This document shows positions 1 through 6,315 of a DNA stretch of 10,989 bases, piece after piece. This DNA comes from Burkholderiales bacterium (GTDB lineage: Bacteria; Pseudomonadota; Gammaproteobacteria; Burkholderiales; Burkholderiaceae_E): NCBI GenBank assembly GCA_027489195.1, contig JAIYAG010000070.1:1-10989 (forward strand), in the 5' to 3' direction. Within the stretch, counting starts at the first letter, position 1. Each line of letters begins with the position of its first letter. The notes under the pieces are model-generated. The model saw nothing but the letters and a program-made list of their open reading frames with translations. It ran no database searches and was not told the origin of the DNA. A program made the translations under genes and the position numbers.

Positions 1-348
<348 letters not shown>

Positions 349-349
349 G

Positions 350-1207
350 TCATTTCTCCGCGTCGACCAGGCCCTTGACGAACCATTTCTGCATGCCGAG
401 GACGATCAGCGCCGGCGGGATCATCGCGAGCATCGCGGTGGCCATCACGACGTTCCACTCGGTGGCGGCGTCGCCGCCCGTGATCATGCGCTTGATGCCC
501 ATCACGATCGGGTACCTCGATTCGTCGGTGGTGACCAGCAGCGGCCACAGGTACTGGTTCCAGCCGTAGATGAACTGGATCACGAACAGCGCGGCGATGC
601 TGGTGGCCGACAGCGGCACCAGCACGTCGCGGAAGAACCGGATCGGCCCGGCGCCATCGATGCGCGAGGCCTCGACCAGCTCGTCGGGCACGGTCATGAA
701 GAACTGCCTGAACAGGAAGGTCGCGGTGGCCGAGGCGATCAGCGGCACCGTCAGGCCCGAGTAGGTGTTGAGCATGCCGAGGTTCGACACCACCTCGTAC
801 GTCGGCCCGATGCGAACCTCCACCGGCAGCATCAGCGTGACGAACACCATCCAGAAGCACAGCGAGCGCCCGGGAAAGCGGAAGTACACGAAGGCGAAGG
901 CCGACAGCAGCGAGATCGAGATCTTGCCGACGGCGATCACCAGCGCGGAGATCAGGCTCACCTTGAGCATCGGCAGCACGGGCGCGATCGCACTGCCGTA
1001 GTTCGACTGCCCGCCGAACAGCGCGACCCGGTAGGTCTCGATGAAGTTGTCGCCCGGCAGCAGCGACATCGGCCGGTTCTGCACGATCTGCTCGGCGGTC
1101 TGGGTCGACGCGACGAAGGTCATCCACAGCGGAAAGGCCACGATGGCCACGCCGAGGATGAGGATCAGGTGGGCGAGCACGTTCAGCCCGGGGCGGCGTT
1201 CGACCAT
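350..1207 (-). CDS. ugpE: Glycerol-3-phosphate ABC transporter permease UgpE
   Basis: One of the two inner-membrane permease subunits (MalG-type) that form the channel for glycerol-3-phosphate and glycerophosphodiesters. The 285-residue length is normal for the family. There is a membrane segment near residues 11-31, followed by several more (about 82-108, 115-130, 152-171, 201-220 and 255-273). The cytoplasmic EAA loop, which contacts the ATPase, is at about 179-199 (EASRIDGAGPIRFFRDVLVP). A MalG-like ending, WFVKGLVDAEK, closes the protein. The ATG start lies one base after the ugpA stop (TGA-G-ATG), and the ugpC GTG lies one base after its own stop, so translation of the three genes is probably coupled. 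The family is certain; the specific substrate comes from the neighbouring ugpB. Confidence 0.95.
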   Translation of the reverse strand: MVERRPGLNVLAHLILILGVAIVAFPLWMTFVASTQTAEQIVQNRPMSLLPGDNFIETYRVALFGGQSNYGSAIAPVLPMLKVSLISALVIAVGKISISLLSAFAFVYFRFPGRSLCFWMVFVTLMLPVEVRIGPTYEVVSNLGMLNTYSGLTVPLIASATATFLFRQFFMTVPDELVEASRIDGAGPIRFFRDVLVPLSATSIAALFVIQFIYGWNQYLWPLLVTTDESRYPIVMGIKRMITGGDAATEWNVVMATAMLAMIPPALIVLGMQKWFVKGLVDAEK

Positions 1208-1208
1208 C

Positions 1209-2096
1209 TCAGTACTGCACTTTTCGCTCGACGTACCGGAACTGGATCGCGGTGAGCGCGACCAGGATCACCATTAGCACGACCGACTGCGCGGCCGAGC
1301 CGCCGAGGTCCATCGCCTTGAAGCCGTCGTAGTAGATCTTGTAGACCAGGATCGCGGTGTCCTTGCCGGGGCCGCCCTGGGTCGCCGCATCGACGATCGC
1401 GAAGGTGTCGATGAACACGTAGACGACGTTGATCACCAGCAGGAAGAAGGTGGTCGGCGACAGCAGCGGGAAGACGATCGTCCAGAAGCGCCGCCAGGGC
1501 CGCGCGCCGTCGATCGCGGCTGCCTCGATCAGGCTCTTGGGGATCGACTGCAGGCCGGCGAGGAAGAAGAGGAAGTTGTAGGAGATCTGCTTCCAGACCG
1601 CCGCCATCACGATCAGCGCCATCGCGTCGCGACCGTCGAGCAGGTGGTTCCAGTCGAAGCCGACCGCGTTCAGCGCATGGCTGACGATGCCGATCGACGG
1701 CGCGAACATGAAGAGCCAGAGCACGCCGGCGATCGCCGGCGCCACTGCATACGGCCAGATCAGCAGGGTGCGGTAGAGCGACGATCCCTGCATCACCCGG
1801 TCGGCCATCACCGCCAGCAGCAGCGCCAGCACCAGGCCGATGACCGCGACCAGCACCGAGAACACCGCCGTCGTGTAGAAGGACGCCAGGTAGGTGGCGT
1901 CGTTGAACAGGCGCTGGAAGTTCTCGAGCCCGACGAACTCGATCGACGTGCCGAAGGCATCCTGGGACAGCAGGCTCTGCCAGAGCGCCTGCGCGGCGGG
2001 CCAGAAGAAGAACACCAGCACGACCGCCATCTGCGGCGCGATCAGCGCGTAGGGCAGCCAGCGGCTCTGGAATCGGACGCGTTTCTCGGTGGCCAC
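1209..2096 (-). CDS. ugpA: Glycerol-3-phosphate ABC transporter permease UgpA
   Basis: MalF-type permease partner of UgpE in the inner membrane. It is 295 residues, as expected. A first membrane segment lies at about residues 14-32, and others are visible around 76-97, 113-130, 159-180, 214-230 and 269-286. The EAA loop is at about 191-210 (EAAAIDGARPWRRFWTIVFP). The motif ATQGGPGKDT at about 238-247, ahead of the last segment, is typical of UgpA-like permeases. The start is a GTG (2096-2094) with no good Shine-Dalgarno sequence just upstream. No ATG occurs before residue 23, inside the first membrane segment, so GTG is the best choice. It is separated from ugpB by a 78-base spacer with two hairpins, and its weak initiation signal would fit lower expression than ugpB. 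Confidence 0.95.
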   Translation of the reverse strand: MATEKRVRFQSRWLPYALIAPQMAVVLVFFFWPAAQALWQSLLSQDAFGTSIEFVGLENFQRLFNDATYLASFYTTAVFSVLVAVIGLVLALLLAVMADRVMQGSSLYRTLLIWPYAVAPAIAGVLWLFMFAPSIGIVSHALNAVGFDWNHLLDGRDAMALIVMAAVWKQISYNFLFFLAGLQSIPKSLIEAAAIDGARPWRRFWTIVFPLLSPTTFFLLVINVVYVFIDTFAIVDAATQGGPGKDTAILVYKIYYDGFKAMDLGGSAAQSVVLMVILVALTAIQFRYVERKVQY

Positions 2097-2114
2097 GCAG
2101 GGGTCCGGCAGGCA

Positions 2115-2136
2115 CGCCGGCGTCGTGCTGCCGGCG
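2115..2136 (-). promoter_or_regulatory. Intergenic hairpin proximal to ugpA
   Basis: A perfect 7-bp inverted repeat (CGCCGGC at 2115-2121, GCCGGCG at 2130-2136) with an 8-base loop lies in the transcribed ugpB-ugpA spacer. No run of U follows, so it is not an obvious intrinsic terminator. It is the second of two adjacent stem-loops. Inference: it may stabilise the upstream ugpB message or attenuate downstream expression. Confidence 0.45.
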
Positions 2137-2145
2137 GATCGATGG

Positions 2146-2168
2146 GGCGGGCGCGCGATGCGCCCGCC
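2146..2168 (-). promoter_or_regulatory. Strong intergenic hairpin just after ugpB stop
   Basis: A perfect 9-bp GC-only stem (GGCGGGCGC at 2146-2154 with GCGCCCGCC at 2160-2168) has a 5-base loop and begins 6 bases after the ugpB stop codon in the direction of transcription. There is no U-tract, so Rho-independent termination is not supported. By analogy with the malE-malF spacer, such structures protect the binding-protein mRNA and create an excess of binding protein over permease. Confidence 0.55.
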
Positions 2169-2174
2169 GGGTCG

Positions 2175-3479
2175 TCAGGTCTTGTTCGCCTTCTCGAAAC
2201 GCTCGAGCTGCTCGTTGCCGCGCTTGACCGCGGTGTCGAGCGCGTCCTTCGCCGTCTTCTTGCCCGCCCAGACCTGCTCGAGCTCCTCGTCGATGATCGT
2301 GCGGATCTGCACGAAGTTGCCCAGCCGGATGCCGCGCGACTTGTCGGTCGTCTTGCGGATCATCTGGTTGACCGACACGTCGGTGCCCGGGTTCTGCTTG
2401 TAGAAGCCGGCCTTCTCGGTCAGCTCGAAGGCACCCATCGTGGTCGGCAGGTAGCCGGTCTGCTGATGGCTCTTGGCCTGCACGTCGGCCTTCGACAGGT
2501 GGTCGAAGAACGCGGCCACGCCCTTGTACTCCTCGGCCTTCTTGCCCGACATCACCCACAGGCTCGCGCCGCCGATGACGGTGTTCTGCGGCGTGCCGGG
2601 GACGTCCGGGTAGTAGGGCAGCGTCGAGATGCCGGCGGCGAACTTCGCGTTGCGCTTGATGTTGCCGTAGAGCGCGGACGAGCCGGTCGTCATCGCGCAC
2701 TCGCCCGAGACGAAGGTGGCATCGGCGGTGTTGGCACGGCCCTTGTAGACGAACAGGCCCTGCTTCGACAGGTTGCCGAGGTTCTCGATGTGGCGCAGAT
2801 GCAGCGGCGAGTTGAAGGCCAGGCGCGTGTCGAGGCCGTTGAAGCCGTTGCGCTTGGTGGCGAACTCGACGTTGTGCCAGGCCGAGAAGCTCTCGAGCTG
2901 CGTCCAGCTGATCCAGCTCGAGGTCAGCGGGCACTTGTGGCCGCTCGCCTTGAGCGTGGCGGCGGCGCGCACCACCTCGGGCCAGGTCTTCGGCGGATTC
3001 TCGGGGTCGAGGCCGGCCGCCTTGAAGGCGTCCTTGTTGTAGTGGAACACCGTCGTCGAGCTGTTGAACGGCAGGCTCATCATCTGACCGTTCGGCGCGG
3101 TGTAGTAGCCCGCGACCGCCGACACGTAGGCGTTCGGGTCGAACTTGAAGCCGGCGTCCGACATGACCTTGCCCACCGGCACGATCACGCCCTTGCTGGC
3201 CATCATCGTGGCGGTGCCGACCTCGAACACCTGCAGCACGTGCGGGGCGTTGCCCGCGCGGTAGGCGGCGACGGCGCCGGTGAGCGCCTCGTCGTAGGTG
3301 CCCTTGAAGGTCGGCACGACCTTGTAGGCCTTCTGGCTGTCGTTGAAGTCCTTGGCCAGACCGTTGACCCATTCGCCGAGGGCGCCGCCCATGGCATGCC
3401 ACCACTGGATCTCGACCTGGGCGTACGCGGGAGTGGCGGCGGCGAAGGCCGCGGCCGCGATGAGGGACCTGAATTTCAT
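2175..3479 (-). CDS. ugpB: Periplasmic glycerol-3-phosphate-binding protein UgpB
   Basis: High-affinity periplasmic receptor that delivers glycerol-3-phosphate to UgpAE-C. The 434-residue protein begins with a signal peptide (MKFRS, then an Ala-rich core) with a likely cut after AYA at residue 20. Blocks recalled from E. coli UgpB are present: EVGTATMMAS (86-95), LPFNSST (136-142), ECAMTT (260-265), GGASLWVM (303-310), GYLPTT (342-347) and RLGN (385-388), ending in DTAVKRGNEQLERFEK. These make the assignment very secure within the solute-binding protein family 1. The ATG at 3479 has GGAGA at 3488-3484 upstream and starts exactly at the signal peptide; a longer frame to 3569 would add 30 residues ahead of the signal peptide and is rejected. 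A Pho box lies about 50 bases upstream. Confidence 0.97.
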   Translation of the reverse strand: MKFRSLIAAAAFAAATPAYAQVEIQWWHAMGGALGEWVNGLAKDFNDSQKAYKVVPTFKGTYDEALTGAVAAYRAGNAPHVLQVFEVGTATMMASKGVIVPVGKVMSDAGFKFDPNAYVSAVAGYYTAPNGQMMSLPFNSSTTVFHYNKDAFKAAGLDPENPPKTWPEVVRAAATLKASGHKCPLTSSWISWTQLESFSAWHNVEFATKRNGFNGLDTRLAFNSPLHLRHIENLGNLSKQGLFVYKGRANTADATFVSGECAMTTGSSALYGNIKRNAKFAAGISTLPYYPDVPGTPQNTVIGGASLWVMSGKKAEEYKGVAAFFDHLSKADVQAKSHQQTGYLPTTMGAFELTEKAGFYKQNPGTDVSVNQMIRKTTDKSRGIRLGNFVQIRTIIDEELEQVWAGKKTAKDALDTAVKRGNEQLERFEKANKT

Positions 3480-3516
3480 GGTGTCTCCGGTGGGCAGCGT
3501 CGGGATGAAGCCGCGC

Positions 3517-3550
3517 AGTCTGGGCAGCGCTTGTGACAATGATATGTCTG
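3517..3550 (-). promoter_or_regulatory. Putative Pho box and -10 of the ugp promoter
   Basis: Reading the minus strand, 3550-3533 is CAGACAT-ATCA-TTGTCAC: two 7-bp direct repeats, each matching the PhoB consensus CTGTCAT at 5 of 7 positions, with a 4-bp AT-rich spacer. Exactly 10 bases follow before the hexamer CAGACT (3522-3517), a weak -10 with A, A and T in the right places. That geometry is the one known for PhoB-activated promoters, where the Pho box replaces the -35. Known biology: E. coli ugp is a PhoB regulon operon. The site would place the start of transcription about 30 bases before the ugpB ATG. Not confirmed by any matrix score. Confidence 0.55.
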
Positions 3551-3569
3551 GCAGGGGTCGGAAGGCCAT

Positions 3570-4589
3570 TCAGCCTGGCGCGGATCCCCGATCGGCGTAG
3601 ACGCGCGCCCAAGTCTCTGGCAGGCGCCTGACCTCCGCCCCCTCGAGCATGCCTCGCGCCTCGAGCAGCGCGTGCAGCTCGGGCAGGCGGTAATGCGGCA
3701 CCGCGGGATACAGGTGGTGCTCGATGTGATAGCCGACGTGATGCGGGAACAGCACCGCGCGCGCCAGCGGCCCGGCGAGGTGGGTGCGCGCCGCGACCAG
3801 CGCCGACTCGTAGCCCGCGGGCGCGCCGTGCTCGGCGATCGCGCGCAGCCGCAGCAGGGCCTGCAGCACGGTGAGCGCGGGCAGCAGCCACAGCACCGCG
3901 TACTTCGCCAGGCCCGCCGGGCCGCCGAGCGCAAGGGCCGCGAGCGGCAGCACGAGCTGCACCGCGATCACGGTCCGGCGGTCGCGCGCGGCGTCGGCCC
4001 GCAGCGAGGCCGGCGTGTCGTCGAGAGGGCGCTGCGCGGTCGAGGTCGCGGCGTTGGCCGCCGGCGCGCCGAAGAAGTAGCGGTAGGTCTTCCAGGCGGT
4101 GCGACCGGTGAGGTCGGTCGCCAGCTTGCGCAGCAGGTAGGCACGGCCGCGCGGATAGCCGCCGTGCAGCGCGATGTCGGGGTCGACGTCGCCGTACAGG
4201 TGGTTGTGGTGCAGCCGGTGCACCACGCGGTAGGTGCACATCGAGATGCCGGCGAGCGCGCCGAGCGCGCGGCCCACCGCGTCGTTGGCGCGCCGATCCG
4301 ACAGCAGCCGGTAGTGGGCGGCCTCGTGGACCAGCACGAACATCGCATGCTGCAGTGCTGCGATCGCCAGGACGGCGGGGACCACGACCCAAGGGGTCCA
4401 GACCGCGGCGGCGACAGCGGGCACGGCGACGAGCGCCAGCAGGGTCGGCACCATCGCACGCACGGAGCGCGCATCGTCGAGCGCGGTCAGCGGGGCGAGC
4501 AGCTCGGGCGGCAGGCGCTCGCCGGTGCGCCCGACGCCGCCGGCTCGCCGGGCATCGTCGCGGAAGGCGTCGGCCTGGGGGGTCTCCAT
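3570..4589 (-). CDS. Membrane fatty acid desaturase (three-histidine-box, di-iron)
   Basis: An integral membrane non-haem di-iron enzyme expected to introduce a double bond (or hydroxyl) into a lipid acyl chain. All three histidine boxes are intact: HEAAH (residues 88-92), HRLHH (124-128) and HIEHH (288-292), with an additional H at 254. Hydrophobic spans flank them, around 48-63, 66-86, 205-223 and 226-246. The length of 339 residues is normal. The pattern HxxxH, HxxHH, HxxHH fits the FA_desaturase superfamily, closer to acyl-lipid desaturases than to AlkB; regiospecificity cannot be read from sequence. The ATG at 4589 has only an AGG directly against it, so initiation looks weak, but the N-terminus is otherwise plausible. 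It lies 90 bases upstream of ugpB on the same strand, so readthrough into ugp is possible. A carotenoid or sphingolipid hydroxylase-type role is a less likely alternative. Confidence 0.85.
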   Translation of the reverse strand: METPQADAFRDDARRAGGVGRTGERLPPELLAPLTALDDARSVRAMVPTLLALVAVPAVAAAVWTPWVVVPAVLAIAALQHAMFVLVHEAAHYRLLSDRRANDAVGRALGALAGISMCTYRVVHRLHHNHLYGDVDPDIALHGGYPRGRAYLLRKLATDLTGRTAWKTYRYFFGAPAANAATSTAQRPLDDTPASLRADAARDRRTVIAVQLVLPLAALALGGPAGLAKYAVLWLLPALTVLQALLRLRAIAEHGAPAGYESALVAARTHLAGPLARAVLFPHHVGYHIEHHLYPAVPHYRLPELHALLEARGMLEGAEVRRLPETWARVYADRGSAPG

Positions 4590-4704
4590 CCTGGGGGCGG
4601 CCCGTCGGTGCGGGCGGTCAACGTGGGGAGGGCCATGATGCCCGAGCCCGGACGCCGCGCAAACCGCGCGACGCGGGCCCTGGGCGGGCCTGCCCCGCCG
4701 CGCT
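4590..4704. other. Spacer between the ArsR regulator and the desaturase, with an imperfect hairpin
   Basis: These 115 bases are GC-rich and contain no credible gene or AT-rich promoter. An imperfect inverted repeat at 4653-4673 (CGCCGCGC / GCGCGACG around AAACC, one mismatch) could form in the arsR transcript just after its stop codon, but no U-run follows. It may be a weak Rho-independent-like or mRNA-end structure. I see no clear promoter for the desaturase here. Confidence 0.3.
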
Positions 4705-5097
4705 TCAGCCGGACTCGCCGGATCCGACGGTCCGCACGAAGGCGGCCCGCTCGCGGGCGGCCTGCTCGTAGCTGCGCGCGATGCTGCCGCACACCAGGTC
4801 GCACAGCGCGTAGATCGACGGATCGGCGATCCGGTACCAGACGCTGGTGCCGCGGCTCTCGCGCGACACCATCCCGCGCTCGGCGAGCAGCGACAGGTGC
4901 CGCGAGACGTTGGCCGCGGTGAAGCCGGTCGCCTGAGCGATGTCGCCGACGTTGCGCTCGCCGTCGCGCAGCAGGTTGAGGATGCGCAGCCGGGTGGGCT
5001 CGGACAGTGCCTGGAAGTAGCCGGCCACCTGGTCGAGCGCCTCGGGAGGGAGGTCCTGCATGGTCGGACAGGTCGGGGATCGAGGGATCGCCATCAT
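4705..5097 (-). CDS. ArsR/SmtB-family transcriptional regulator of the divergent efflux operon
   Basis: A small dimeric winged-helix repressor, 130 residues from ATG 5097. The family core is clear: ALSEPTRLRILNLL (30-43), the DNA-reading helix AANVSRHLSLLAERG (61-75) and the wing with RESRGTSVWYRI (79-90). The C-terminal helix holds CDLVC, giving Cys99 and Cys103 at a spacing compatible with a metal/metalloid or disulfide site; Cys10 sits in the N-terminal tail. An ideal AAGGAGG at 5109-5103 lies 5 bases before ATG 5097 and 8 before a second ATG at 5094, so either may be used. A longer frame reaching 5328 is rejected. Divergent orientation from an RND efflux operon with a shared AT-rich spacer suggests it represses that operon and itself. 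The inducer is unknown. Confidence 0.9.
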   Translation of the reverse strand: MMAIPRSPTCPTMQDLPPEALDQVAGYFQALSEPTRLRILNLLRDGERNVGDIAQATGFTAANVSRHLSLLAERGMVSRESRGTSVWYRIADPSIYALCDLVCGSIARSYEQAARERAAFVRTVGSGESG

Positions 5098-5102
5098 GCC
5101 CG

Positions 5103-5109
5103 CCTCCTT
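5103..5109 (-). promoter_or_regulatory. Shine-Dalgarno of the ArsR gene
   Basis: AAGGAGG on the minus strand, 5 bases before ATG 5097. It is a near-perfect match to the anti-SD and decides the start against the longer upstream frame. Confidence 0.85.
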
Positions 5110-5130
5110 GATCGGCGTGTGAGAAAGCAC

Positions 5131-5159
5131 ATTATTGCCTACTTGCTTATTTGCGTGAT
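5131..5159 (-). promoter_or_regulatory. Putative promoter of the ArsR gene
   Basis: On the minus strand, AATAAT (5136-5131) matches the TATAAT -10 at 5 of 6 positions, with ATCACG (5159-5154, 3 of 6 to TTGACA) 17 bases upstream. It overlaps the oppositely directed efflux promoter, so one bound repressor could close both. Confidence 0.4.
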
Positions 5160-5166
5160 TGGTTAA
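5135..5166 (+). repeat. Four tandem 8-bp repeats (consensus TTGCNTAN) in the divergent promoter spacer
   Basis: Four head-to-tail octamers are visible with no gaps: TTGCCTAC (5135), TTGCTTAT (5143), TTGCGTGA (5151) and TTGGTTAA (5159). TTG and the sixth-position T are invariant; C at position four occurs in three and A at position seven in three. They fill the space between the two outward -10 boxes. Direct repeats are unusual for ArsR operators, which are normally inverted. The array may be an operator, or partly chance in AT-rich DNA. Confidence 0.5.
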
Positions 5167-5171
5167 ATAAT
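5143..5171 (+). promoter_or_regulatory. Putative promoter of the RND efflux operon
   Basis: AATAAT (5166-5171, 5 of 6 to TATAAT) is preceded at 17 bases by TTGCTTAT starting at 5143 (TTG conserved, 3 of 6). Transcription would begin near 5178, leaving about a 50-base leader before ATG 5231. It lies back to back with the ArsR promoter. Confidence 0.45.
5147..5170. promoter_or_regulatory. Candidate ArsR operator: inverted repeat TTATTT-N12-AAATAA
   Basis: A perfect 6-bp inverted repeat (5147-5152 and 5165-5170), total 24 bp and centred at 5158.5, overlaps the -10 of the efflux promoter and the upstream element of the arsR promoter. ArsR-family dimers commonly bind AT-rich imperfect palindromes of this overall size, so it is a reasonable operator guess. 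It competes with the direct-repeat array covering the same bases. Confidence 0.35.
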
Positions 5172-5218
5172 ACATCCATGACGAGCCGGACGCCAGCATG
5201 GCGCTCCCGGTCGAACGC

Positions 5219-5223
5219 AGGAG
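5219..5223 (+). promoter_or_regulatory. Shine-Dalgarno deciding the efflux adaptor start
   Basis: AGGAG, 7 bases before ATG 5231. The in-frame ATG at 5198 has no comparable site, and starting at 5231 puts the signal peptide right at the N-terminus. Confidence 0.8.
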
Positions 5224-5230
5224 CACGGGC

Positions 5231-6304
5231 ATGTCAGGGCGACGGATCGGTGGATGGGTGATCGGGACGGCACTGGCGACGGTACTGACGGTCGCACCCG
5301 GCGCCTGGGCGGACACGGGCGCGGGCACGCTGGCCAGCGTCCCGGTACGGGTCGGCGGCGCCGGTCGGTCGATGGTCTACGACGGCACGGTCGAGGCGGT
5401 GCGGCAGACGGTGGTCGCCGCGCAGGTGCCTGGTGCGGTCGTGGCGATCGACGTGCGGGCGGGCGACACGGTCCGCGCAGGGCAATCGCTGATGCGGATC
5501 GACGCCCGCTCGGCCGAGCAGACGGCCGCCGCCGGCGACGCCCAGGTCGCGGCCACCCGGGCGACGCTCGAGGTCGCCCGCCGCGAGCTCGAACGCCAGC
5601 GACAGCTGTTCGACAAGGCCTACATCAGCCAGGCCGCGCTCGAACGCGCCGAGGCGCAGCACGCGGCCACCCGCGCGCAGCTCGACGCACTGATCGCGCA
5701 GGCCGGCGCCGCCCGGACGCAGTCCGGACTGCACCGCGTCCTCGCCCCCTACTCGGGCGTGGTGGCCGAGGTGCCGGTCGCACTCGGCGACATGGCGATG
5801 CCCGGTCGGGCGCTGCTCACCCTCTACGATCCGGCCGTGCTGCGGGTCACCGCGGCGGTGCCGCAGTCGGTCGCGGCCCGGCCGCCGGCCGCCGGCGCGG
5901 TCCGCATCGAACTCCCCGGCGCGGCCACCGATGGCGCCGAGGTGGTGCCGACCCGATTGGCAGTGCTGCCCACGGTCGATGCCGCGACCCGCACCGTGCA
6001 GCTGCGGCTCGAGTTGCCGGCCGGGACGGCCGGTGCCGCACCCGGCGGATTCGCACGCGTGCGGCTGCCGGCCTCGGCCGAGGCGCCCGGCACCGCCGGC
6101 CGCGACCGGCTGTTCGTCCCGCTGTCCGCCGTGGTGCGCCACGCCGAGCTGGCCGGCCTCTACGTCATCGACCCGAAGGGTCGCCCGCTGCTGCGTCAGG
6201 TGCGGCTGGGCCCCGTGGCCGGCGACGAGATCGAGGTGCTGGCGGGCCTGTCGGCAGGTGATCGGGTCGCGCTCGACCCGCAGGCGGCGGCGCGGGTCCG
6301 GTGA
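5231..6304 (+). CDS. RND efflux periplasmic adaptor (membrane fusion protein)
   Basis: Periplasmic adaptor that joins the RND pump encoded next to an outer-membrane channel. From ATG 5231 it is 357 residues. An N-terminal signal (MSGRRIGGWVIGTALATVL) is followed by AWA at 25-27, a likely signal-peptidase I site; no lipobox cysteine is seen. The two lipoyl half-motifs are present: QVPGAVVAIDVRAGDTVRAG (65-84) and VLAPYSGVVAEVPVALGDMA (170-189). They flank an Ala/Arg/Glu-rich helical hairpin of about 95-165. The beta-barrel and membrane-proximal domains follow, with FVPLSAVV (295-302). The hairpin is short, as in AcrA/MexA-type adaptors. It stops 11 bases before the pump ATG. Family assignment is strong; substrate unknown. 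Confidence 0.92.
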   Translation: MSGRRIGGWVIGTALATVLTVAPGAWADTGAGTLASVPVRVGGAGRSMVYDGTVEAVRQTVVAAQVPGAVVAIDVRAGDTVRAGQSLMRIDARSAEQTAAAGDAQVAATRATLEVARRELERQRQLFDKAYISQAALERAEAQHAATRAQLDALIAQAGAARTQSGLHRVLAPYSGVVAEVPVALGDMAMPGRALLTLYDPAVLRVTAAVPQSVAARPPAAGAVRIELPGAATDGAEVVPTRLAVLPTVDAATRTVQLRLELPAGTAGAAPGGFARVRLPASAEAPGTAGRDRLFVPLSAVVRHAELAGLYVIDPKGRPLLRQVRLGPVAGDEIEVLAGLSAGDRVALDPQAAARVR

Positions 6305-6306
6305 AA

Positions 6307-6311
6307 AGGGG
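6307..6311 (+). promoter_or_regulatory. Shine-Dalgarno deciding the RND pump start
   Basis: AGGGG sits 4 bases before ATG 6316. An in-frame GTG at 6301 overlaps the adaptor stop codon but has no good site upstream, so ATG 6316 is preferred; the choice changes only five residues. Confidence 0.65.
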
Positions 6312-6315
6312 TGAC

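Noticed and set aside
2146..2168. Intrinsic terminator after ugpB
   Set aside because: Stem is strong but no U-run follows on the transcribed strand, and ugpAEC must be expressed for a working importer.
1644..3536. A 630-codon plus-strand frame opposite ugpA and ugpB
   Set aside because: Antisense shadow; no recognisable domain and the opposite strand is unambiguous.
3534..3539. TTGTCA on the minus strand as an ordinary sigma-70 -35 of ugpB
   Set aside because: It matches 5 of 6, but no -10-like hexamer lies at 16-18 bases; the 10-base spacing to CAGACT fits a Pho box promoter better.
3480..3569. 30-residue extension of UgpB to an ATG at 3569
   Set aside because: It would place residues ahead of a textbook signal peptide and run through the Pho box; ATG 3479 has its own SD.
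1183..4392. A 1069-codon minus-strand frame crossing ugpA, ugpB and the desaturase
   Set aside because: It is a frame-shifted shadow of three well-recognised genes; the translation is Arg/Ala/Gly-rich without any family signature.
5198..5230. Start of the adaptor at ATG 5198
   Set aside because: No SD ahead of it, and the charged extra residues would precede the signal peptide; ATG 5231 has AGGAG at 7 bases.
5098..5328. N-terminal extension of the ArsR gene to an ATG at 5328
   Set aside because: It would cross the AT-rich promoter island and the adaptor gene start; a near-perfect SD sits directly before ATG 5097.
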